Assembly (NCBI GenBank): GCA_003647525.1
Contig: QMMZ01000078.1
Span: forward strand, 1-7,563
Source of the DNA: Deltaproteobacteria bacterium
GTDB taxonomy: Bacteria > Desulfobacterota > Desulfobacteria > Desulfobacterales > ETH-SRB1
Direction of reading: 5' to 3'
Length of the DNA stretch: 7,563 bases
The notes below the pieces were generated by a model, which searched no databases, was not told where the DNA came from, and saw only the letters and a program-made list of their open reading frames with translations. Shown here one piece after another: positions 1-4,702 of the stretch; the stretch's first letter is position 1; every line of letters begins with the position of its first letter. A program made the position numbers and the translations under genes.

Positions 1-207
1 ATTACCGTTCAGATCGTGATGAGGACAGTGGCGCAGATTCTTTCCCGCCTCGCCTGATTCAACAATTGCAAAAGAAGAATCCGGAAGAAGGCGTATTGTC
101 AGGTCAGTCCATCCCTGGCAGATGCCTGAGCCATTACCACATAGGAACAAAGCAAATACACAAAAGAAAATTACACAAAAAGTTGAAAACTTCTTTCTCT
201 GTTTCAT
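1..207 (-). CDS. Small exported protein, N-terminal part (truncated by window edge)
   Basis: An open frame of 69 codons starts at the ATG at 205-207 and runs off the left edge with no stop. The start is supported by a strong Shine-Dalgarno AAGGAGG six bases upstream. The protein opens with a typical export signal: a basic start (MKQRKK), then a hydrophobic core of about 16 residues (roughly 10-25) rich in F, V, L and C. It then becomes polar with GNGSGICQG. No consensus lipobox is seen: the Cys residues follow Leu or Ile rather than Gly/Ala/Ser, so I favour a Sec signal peptide over a lipoprotein. The exported part contains LLPDSSFAIVE and then LRHCPHHD. From memory, similar LPDSxFA and LPHHD-type motifs occur in short uncharacterised and phage-associated proteins, but I cannot assign a family. 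It is divergent from the protease gene at 285. The function is unknown. Confidence 0.72.
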   Translation of the reverse strand, partial: MKQRKKFSTFCVIFFCVFALFLCGNGSGICQGWTDLTIRLLPDSSFAIVESGEAGKNLRHCPHHDLNGN

Positions 208-213
208 TTAGTT

Positions 214-220
214 CCTCCTT
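214..220 (-). promoter_or_regulatory. Shine-Dalgarno site of the exported-protein gene
   Basis: Read on the minus strand this is AAGGAGG, a near-perfect complement of the 16S rRNA 3' end, six bases (AACTAA) before the ATG at 207. It fixes the start of the partial gene at the left edge. Confidence 0.8.
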
Positions 221-284
221 ATGTTAGAAACAAACTCGCTCAACTGATGGGTTAGTGTCAAGTTTAAGGGGAACGGAATAACCG

Positions 285-2117
285 ATGTTTGCTAATTTCA
301 TACATTTTATAATAGTTCTTTTAATATATGCCACATACCAGCCCCCTGAAGAACCGAACCTCGCTCCACTTGAAACCTCCATTCTCTTTCTTGGCTTGAT
401 TATAGTCTTTGCATATTTTACCCGTATGCAGTTTCATAAACTTGAAAAACAAATCCCTAAAGACAATATATTACGCCTTGACCATAAGATAAATGCAATA
501 ATAACTCGGCAGTCTGTTATGGCAATAGTACTTTTTGCCGTAGATATTTATGGACTGGGCCTTACTTCTTTTTTTGAAAACATTCCTTTATTTACTGTTA
601 TTCCTACATTACAGGCATTAGTTTTTATTGGTCTTTTTGTATTATATCTTGCTATTATCTGGAGTTATGCCTACGGGCCATATAAAAAGCTTTACATAAG
701 CGACCTGTCAAGGCGTTCTTATGTTTTGTCTAATATTTCATTTTCTATTCCAGTTCTTTTTCCATGGTTTCTGCTGTCAGGAATTGCCGACATTATAAAT
801 GCACTTCCATTTGAACAGCTGAAACATTTTCTTTTCACTCCGGAAGGACAAGTAATCTATTTTCTTGTCTTCCTCTCCACAGTTGTAATAATCGGCCCTG
901 CAATGATTCAGAAGTTCTGGAGGTGCAAACCACTTGAATCCGGTTATGTGAGAAGCAGAATCGAAAAACTTTGCAGAAAGGCGGGATTAGAATATGCAAA
1001 TATTCTTTACTGGCCCATATTCGGCGGTAGAACGATTACAGCAGGTATCATGGGCCTGATTAAAAAATTCCGATATATTCTTATTACAGAAGCGCTGGTT
1101 CGCCACCTTGAACCAGAAGAAATGGATGCTGTAATTGCCCATGAAATAGGACATGTCAAAAGAAGACATCTGCACTTTTATCTGGTATTTTTTATAGGCT
1201 ATATTTTCCTTTCTTATACCTTTTTTGATCTTCTTATATATTTCATTATCTATGCTGATCCGGCATACTGGTTAATAAGCAGTACGGACATTAACCACGA
1301 TACAATAATCTCGGCCGTTTTCAGTCTGAGTATAATCATTATATTTTTTATCTACTTCCGGTATATCTTCGGATATTTCATGCGCAACTTTGAACGTCAG
1401 GCAGACACATATGTATATGCTCTCTTTCCCAGCGCAAAACCGCTGATATCTACATTCAAAAAGATAGCAGCAACGACCGGACAGCCGCCTGACAAACCGA
1501 ACTGGCATCATTTCAGCATCAAAGAACGAATTGAATATCTCAATTTGTGTGAACAAGACAAAACCTGTATAATCAAACATGACCGAAAAATAAAAAAAAG
1601 CATTGCCGTTTATCTTGCAGCAATAGTCATAATAGGAGTTATTGGATATAACTTAAATTATGGTGAAACCGGAAAAAAGTTAAGCAAACATTTCATCGAA
1701 AAGATACTGTTAAGAGAGATTAACAAGACACCAGACAACCCACACCTTTACAGCGATCTGGGAGATCTTTATTACAATATCAATAATTATACTGAAACGA
1801 TCAGAGCATATGAAAAATCAATAAATCTTAAACCAGACAACCCGCATGTCTTAAACAATCTTGCATGGCTTTATGCCACATGTGACGATAAAAACCTGCG
1901 CAACCCTGAACGCGCTTTGAATCTTGCATTAAAGGCTGCGGATATTGAAGAATCTCCACACATACTGGACACTCTTGCGGAATGTTATTATATAAACGGC
2001 CGGTTGGAAGAAGCTATCTCAACTGAATCATATGTGCTTAGAATAGCTAAAAAAGAACGTTCGTATTTTGAAAATCAGTTAAAAAAATTTATGACTGCCG
2101 CTAAAAGTGCTCAATAA
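285..2117 (+). CDS. M48 family membrane zinc metallopeptidase with C-terminal TPR repeats
   Basis: This is an intact 610-residue protein, predicted to cleave proteins at or in the cytoplasmic membrane. The M48 zinc motif HEIGH lies at residues 286-290: H286 and H290 bind zinc and E287 is catalytic. The usual third ligand appears as E370 in FERQAD, with the conserved D374 four residues on. Hydrophobic spans occur near 5-17, 32-47, 77-95, 103-128, 150-172, 190-207, 297-320, 345-365 and 443-458, so the catalytic site sits between membrane segments, as in HtpX/Ste24-type enzymes. Residues about 486-590 form two to three TPR-like repeats (for example LGDLYYNINNYTETIRAYEK), probably a substrate or partner platform. 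An in-frame stop at 279-281 limits the start to 285 or later. The ribosome site is weak (AAGGGGA at 266-272, about 12 bases away). The next gene is convergent, so this is probably a single-gene transcript. The family call is firm; the substrate is unknown. Confidence 0.92.
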   Translation: MFANFIHFIIVLLIYATYQPPEEPNLAPLETSILFLGLIIVFAYFTRMQFHKLEKQIPKDNILRLDHKINAIITRQSVMAIVLFAVDIYGLGLTSFFENIPLFTVIPTLQALVFIGLFVLYLAIIWSYAYGPYKKLYISDLSRRSYVLSNISFSIPVLFPWFLLSGIADIINALPFEQLKHFLFTPEGQVIYFLVFLSTVVIIGPAMIQKFWRCKPLESGYVRSRIEKLCRKAGLEYANILYWPIFGGRTITAGIMGLIKKFRYILITEALVRHLEPEEMDAVIAHEIGHVKRRHLHFYLVFFIGYIFLSYTFFDLLIYFIIYADPAYWLISSTDINHDTIISAVFSLSIIIIFFIYFRYIFGYFMRNFERQADTYVYALFPSAKPLISTFKKIAATTGQPPDKPNWHHFSIKERIEYLNLCEQDKTCIIKHDRKIKKSIAVYLAAIVIIGVIGYNLNYGETGKKLSKHFIEKILLREINKTPDNPHLYSDLGDLYYNINNYTETIRAYEKSINLKPDNPHVLNNLAWLYATCDDKNLRNPERALNLALKAADIEESPHILDTLAECYYINGRLEEAISTESYVLRIAKKERSYFENQLKKFMTAAKSAQ

Positions 2118-2187
2118 ACAGTAGTTTGTTGGGCTGGCTTAGGGGCTCGCCCACATTGTATGGATATTATTCTTACCAGCTTATTTG

Positions 2188-3147
2188 CTAAACATCCAGA
2201 TTCAATTTTCTAATTGCTTTCCAAAGATTTTTTCTTCTCTTGTGATCTATTTTCCATTTATCAATAACCTTTTGATAAGCTGATGGATTTTGTTCTTTTA
2301 CAACTGCGAGCCACAGAGCATGCTCTTCATAAACCGATTTATGGACATGGGATGGGTCCGGTAATAATTTAAGCACATTCTGCTTCCAGCATTCTATAAT
2401 AAGCAGTATAAATTGGTCAGCGTGAATCTTTTTAAGCCATGCCTGCCGACTAACAACAGACCCTTTATCTCCGCTTGTACCCATCGACACAATTTTGTAC
2501 AAGTTATAGTGGCGCTTTTTAAGTCCATATATATCGCATATATCTCGGGTCAGGAGGGAAATGTATTTTTGTTGCTTCTGGAATTGAATTGAAGGATTCC
2601 GGCAGAAAGATTCCAGCCAGGTTTTTATTTTCCTGGCAAACCATTTTTCATTTTTCCCCTCATCCAAACCTGTCTCCATCAACCATTTAATCCAGCAGTC
2701 ATCCGGCTCTTTGTCGTTTCTAAAACTATTCCCCAAGTCGATGGTCAAAATAAATTGCTGCCACTGGCTGATAAGTTTTGCTGCCGTACTTGAGAAAGGA
2801 TGATGGTTGATCTCCTGGAATACCTTTGTAACTGCGTTCCAATGGTATGGGTTTTGATATGTGACAAGCTGTAACCTTAAGGAATCAGATTTTTTTGCCA
2901 TATTTAATTTACCGGCAACCTGAATCCAATCCTGCAAAAGCTTGATAACTGTATCATCAGGAGAACCATAGCCATACATCAACAAAGAGATCAAAAGACA
3001 TGCTTCAGGTTGCCAGTCTTTACGCGATCTTTGTTTAGCATAGCTGACAATGGTTTGCTCATAGACTTTTTCCGCTTCAGACTGATTATTCTTTTTCAAT
3101 AGATCATCGATGAGTGGTAAACCATAGCGCCAGTTTTCATGGAGCAA
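2188..3147 (-). CDS. C-terminal part of a frameshifted hypothetical protein
   Basis: This frame of 319 codons begins at a TTG (3147) that has no ribosome site and looks like an internal Leu codon. The same frame stays open upstream to about 3219, adding sense such as SFSEIFNPDTYLDTCRAL before the TTG. It is therefore most likely the downstream portion of the gene starting at 3750, not a separate gene. The protein is basic, Trp-rich and predicted largely helical, for example WQPEACLLISLLMYGYG and HALWLAVVKEQNPSAYQKV, and ends in a basic tail (HKRRKNLWKAIRKLNLDV). I see no catalytic motif, signal peptide or membrane segment. A helical-repeat or scaffold-like protein is possible, but I do not recognise the family. 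It is convergent with the M48 protease gene, 70 bases away. Confidence 0.6.
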   Translation of the reverse strand: MLHENWRYGLPLIDDLLKKNNQSEAEKVYEQTIVSYAKQRSRKDWQPEACLLISLLMYGYGSPDDTVIKLLQDWIQVAGKLNMAKKSDSLRLQLVTYQNPYHWNAVTKVFQEINHHPFSSTAAKLISQWQQFILTIDLGNSFRNDKEPDDCWIKWLMETGLDEGKNEKWFARKIKTWLESFCRNPSIQFQKQQKYISLLTRDICDIYGLKKRHYNLYKIVSMGTSGDKGSVVSRQAWLKKIHADQFILLIIECWKQNVLKLLPDPSHVHKSVYEEHALWLAVVKEQNPSAYQKVIDKWKIDHKRRKNLWKAIRKLNLDV

Positions 3148-3181
3148 TGCCCGGCAAGTATCAAGATACGTATCAGGATTA

Positions 3182-3219
3182 AAGATTTCGGAAAAGCTGT
3201 GATATATCTGATGCCATCT
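3182..3219 (-). other. Frameshift site 2 (apparent extra base)
   Basis: The shifted middle frame is sensible down to VTQCVLKM and stops at 3179-3181. The downstream frame is sensible from QIYHSFSEIF onward and is blocked upstream by a stop at 3220-3222. The switch must lie between these stops and equals one surplus base. The GG at 3214-3215 as read on the minus strand (GATGGCATCAG), or the ATATAT stretch, are candidate positions. Confidence 0.55.
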
Positions 3220-3294
3220 TTAGTACACATTGTGTTACAGCACGGTTAAGATAACATCCTTCATCCTCTGCACCCATCCACTCGGGATATTCCT

Positions 3295-3750
3295 TTATAT
3301 TGTACTCAATAGTTGAGAGTTCTTCCTCAAACAGGTTATTGTCTTCAATTCCCAGTTTGTATATTTTGTCCAGAATGGGAGTATCTTTTCTGCAACTTTG
3401 TCCAGATCATCAGCTAACGAGTACCCGTCAAAGTATGGCGCTTCCCAGTGATGTTCCTGCTCTGCATATCTCCCCTCCTCGTCGCCGACCTCATAGATAA
3501 TTTCATGCCACTCATCCCAAAGTTGCTCCCATTCCTCTCTATATTTTTCATCAGAGATAATTTCCTCTGGCGAAGCAGTCTGAGAGAAAACTAATCGAGA
3601 AAGCGTTGCAGCAACGTCTTTATTCAGTTTGTGCAAAAGATCGTCTATTTTCCGACTGCCCCACAAGTCAAATATAGCATCCAGCATATGGGCAATCTGA
3701 TCCTTTGTCAGGGCTTCCATAAGTCTGTAACCAATAGTCTTGGATTTCAT
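3295..3750 (-). CDS. N-terminal part of a frameshifted hypothetical protein
   Basis: The ATG at 3748-3750 has a strong Shine-Dalgarno AGGAGG four bases upstream. This makes it a better start than the upstream ATG at 3825, which would put the ribosome site inside the gene. About 124 residues read sensibly: a basic start (MKSKTIGYRLMEALTKDQI), a helical stretch, then an acidic, Trp-rich segment (EEWEQLWDEWHEIIYEVGDE) ending around ADDLDKVAEKIL. At the GGG run 3377-3379 the frame is lost and about 27 out-of-frame residues lead to a stop at 3295. In the adjacent frame the protein continues naturally as PILDKIYKLGIEDNNLFEEE, then EYPEWMGAEDEGCYLNRA, down to about 3200. With both indels corrected, the product would be about 520 residues, from 3750 to 2188. 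The family is not recognised. Confidence 0.6.
   Translation of the reverse strand: MKSKTIGYRLMEALTKDQIAHMLDAIFDLWGSRKIDDLLHKLNKDVAATLSRLVFSQTASPEEIISDEKYREEWEQLWDEWHEIIYEVGDEEGRYAEQEHHWEAPYFDGYSLADDLDKVAEKILPFWTKYTNWELKTITCLRKNSQLLSTI
3377..3379 (-). other. Frameshift site 1 (apparent missing base in a C run)
   Basis: On the minus strand the text is AAGATACTCCCATTCTGGAC. Adding one C (CTC CCC ATT CTG GAC) joins KIL to PILDKIYKLGIEDNN, which continues coherently for about 50 residues. As written, the frame turns into a short Trp/Thr-rich tail and stops at 3295. A homopolymer undercall would explain it. Confidence 0.6.
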
Positions 3751-3779
3751 TTGACCTCCTTTTAATGATTCGTTACCAT
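3751..3779 (+). promoter_or_regulatory. Candidate sigma70-type promoter for the PHP-ATPase operon
   Basis: TTGACC (3751-3756, five of six matches to the -35 consensus) is followed after 17 bases by TACCAT (3774-3779, four of six to the -10). This would start transcription near 3786 with a leader of roughly 85 bases that contains the tandem repeat and palindrome. The -35 overlaps the ribosome site of the divergent gene, so the TTGACC match may be partly accidental. Confidence 0.3.
3755..3760 (-). promoter_or_regulatory. Shine-Dalgarno site of the hypothetical gene
   Basis: On the minus strand this reads AGGAGG within AAAAGGAGGTCAAATG, four bases before the ATG at 3750. It decides the start against the in-frame ATG at 3825. 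Confidence 0.75.
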
Positions 3780-3798
3780 ACCTGTGCAGTTTCGTCAA
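3770..3798 (-). promoter_or_regulatory. Weak candidate promoter for the divergent hypothetical gene
   Basis: On the minus strand TTGACG (3793-3798) is followed after 17 bases by TAACGA (3770-3775), preceded by an extended-minus-10-like TGG. The -35 is good but the -10 is poor. It would overlap the plus-strand candidate, so the two divergent promoters could compete. Confidence 0.2.
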
Positions 3799-3807
3799 AG
3801 AGGGAAA

Positions 3808-3827
3808 CAGGGCAATCCAGGGCAATC
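3808..3827. repeat. Perfect tandem 10-bp direct repeat (CAGGGCAATC twice)
   Basis: CAGGGCAATC occurs at 3808-3817 and again immediately at 3818-3827. The 10-bp period is close to one helical turn, so both copies face the same side of the DNA. The position between two divergent genes is typical of a regulator binding site, but no regulator is visible in the window. Confidence 0.6.
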
Positions 3828-3833
3828 ATGATT
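3824..3833. promoter_or_regulatory. 10-bp perfect palindrome, possible operator
   Basis: AATCATGATT is its own reverse complement and overlaps the end of the second tandem repeat. It lies about 40 bases upstream of the PHP-ATPase start, downstream of the candidate start of transcription, where a dimeric repressor could act. A 10-bp palindrome in AT-rich DNA can arise by chance, so this is tentative. Confidence 0.25.
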
Positions 3834-3861
3834 ACTATTGAATTTAAGGTGGTGTAAAATT

Positions 3862-3866
3862 GGAGG
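3862..3866 (+). promoter_or_regulatory. Shine-Dalgarno site of the PHP-ATPase gene
   Basis: GGAGG lies five bases (AAAGC) before the ATG at 3872. The longer alternative start, TTG at 3860, overlaps this site and has none of its own, so 3872 is preferred. Confidence 0.8.
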
Positions 3867-3871
3867 AAAGC

Positions 3872-4702
3872 ATGAATGTTTTCAAAAACGGAAGTGTGTG
3901 GCTGAAAGCTGATTTTCACCTTCATACAAAAGCAGATAAGGAATTTAAATATAATGGCGATGAAAACGATTTTGTGAAAGCCTATGTTGATCAGCTTAAA
4001 TCAGAAGAGATTGGCACTGGAGTTATTACCAACCACAATAAGTTTGATAAAAATGAATTCAATATGCTGAAAAAACAGGCGGCAAAAAACAATATTTACC
4101 TTTTGCCTGGTATTGAATTTTCTCTCAAAGAAGGCATCCACATATTAATCGTATTTGATGATGAATGGTATAAAGGGCATGAAAATAATATTCAGGACTT
4201 TTTAAACAGCGCTTTTTACGAAATTACGAATGCCGATATACCGCCATATCCGAATTCAAATTTTGACTTAAATGAAACAGTGGATAAGCTTGACCAAATA
4301 GGCCATGATTATTTTATCGTAATGGCGCATGTTGATGCTGATAATGGTTTTTTAAACGTGCTTTCAGGGAGGACGCTTGAATCCTTTAATCGTGTTTTAG
4401 CAGTGCAGAAAAGTGGAAACAGAGACAATTATAGCCGATTATGCTCATTAGCCAACAGGCGGCTGGCTTGTATTGAGGGCTCTGATAATGCGGAAAACGG
4501 AATTGATGCAATTGGAAAAGGAAGAATTACATATATAAAAATAGGTGATTTTAATTTTGAAGCAGTTAAATATGTGCTGACAGATTCAGAAAACCGGATA
4601 AGGCAGAAAAATAAGCCGGAAACAAATAATTCTTTTATAAAATCAATAGCATTCGAGGGGGGCTTCTTGACGGAACGGGAATTGATTTTTCACCGAAATT
4701 GA
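3872..4702 (+). CDS. PHP-domain half of a TrlF-family-like PHP/AAA-like ATPase (split by frameshift)
   Basis: As read, this ORF gives 276 residues. The N-terminus carries the PHP phosphoesterase signature DFHLHT (residues 14-19; H16 and H18). Next come ITNHN (52-56, H55), LLPGIEFS with E82, H90, AH at 152-153 and GSD with D205. PHP domains normally bind two or three metals and hydrolyse phosphoester bonds. Two positions look altered: the usual TDH is TNH, and the usual SDAH is SDNA, losing the last His. Activity may therefore be reduced or changed. The final residues after E262 are out of frame. The alternative frame continues GGLLDGTGIDFSPKLNNFIG, the standard entry into an ABC ATPase fold, so this is really the first third of an approximately 852-residue protein. 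The gene is first in an operon with the ATPase half and the AlbA_2 gene. Confidence 0.82.
   Translation: MNVFKNGSVWLKADFHLHTKADKEFKYNGDENDFVKAYVDQLKSEEIGTGVITNHNKFDKNEFNMLKKQAAKNNIYLLPGIEFSLKEGIHILIVFDDEWYKGHENNIQDFLNSAFYEITNADIPPYPNSNFDLNETVDKLDQIGHDYFIVMAHVDADNGFLNVLSGRTLESFNRVLAVQKSGNRDNYSRLCSLANRRLACIEGSDNAENGIDAIGKGRITYIKIGDFNFEAVKYVLTDSENRIRQKNKPETNNSFIKSIAFEGGFLTERELIFHRN
4657..4663 (+). other. Frameshift site: slippery-type heptamer GGGGGGC
   Basis: Zero-frame codons are GAG GGG GGC, so G GGG GGC fits the X XXY YYZ layout used in -1 programmed frameshifting. Slipping back one base gives GAG GGG GGG CTT CTT GAC, exactly the frame that joins the PHP and ATPase halves. A seventh G lost by mutation or sequencing error would give the same text. 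I found no obvious stimulatory hairpin or upstream Shine-Dalgarno-like booster. Confidence 0.5.

Larger units (their letters stand above)
2188..3750 (-). pseudogene. Whole hypothetical gene, interrupted by two compensating frameshifts
   Basis: Read as one gene, this spans about 521 codons with the start at 3750 and the stop at 2188-2190. It needs one base restored near 3377-3379 and one base removed somewhere in 3182-3219. The outer two parts share a frame. The middle 50 or so codons are coherent only in the shifted frame, which stops at 3179-3181. No mobile element or large deletion is present, so the damage is two point indels. Whether this is a real pseudogene or sequencing error cannot be settled from the window. 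It overlaps the two part-gene entries because it is their reconstruction. Confidence 0.6.

Noticed and set aside
255..262. TTGACA on the minus strand as a -35 box for the exported-protein gene
   Set aside because: The hexamer is perfect, but no acceptable -10 box lies 16-18 bases downstream; the nearest AT-rich hexamer (TAACAT) is 29 bases away.
1272..1580. Minus-strand ORF of 102 codons opposite the M48 protease gene
   Set aside because: It lies wholly within a well-supported gene with zinc-protease motifs, has no ribosome site and shows no recognisable domain.
2130..2153. Inverted repeat TGGGC/GCCCA between the two convergent genes, a possible terminator
   Set aside because: The stem is only five pairs around a 14-base loop and no T-run follows on either strand, so it does not meet the pattern of an intrinsic terminator.
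3300..3500. Plus-strand ORF of 66 codons antisense to the hypothetical gene
   Set aside because: The opposite strand codes coherently through this stretch once the indel is corrected, and the antisense peptide is Ser/Pro/Arg-rich low-quality sequence without a ribosome site.
3751..3825. Longer start (ATG at 3825) for the minus-strand hypothetical gene
   Set aside because: It lacks a ribosome site and would bury the strong AGGAGG at 3755-3760, which is well placed for the ATG at 3750.
3855..3860. TAAAAT as a -10 box immediately upstream of the PHP-ATPase gene
   Set aside because: Transcription would start at about the Shine-Dalgarno site, leaving no usable ribosome site, and the matching -35 (TTACTA) is poor.
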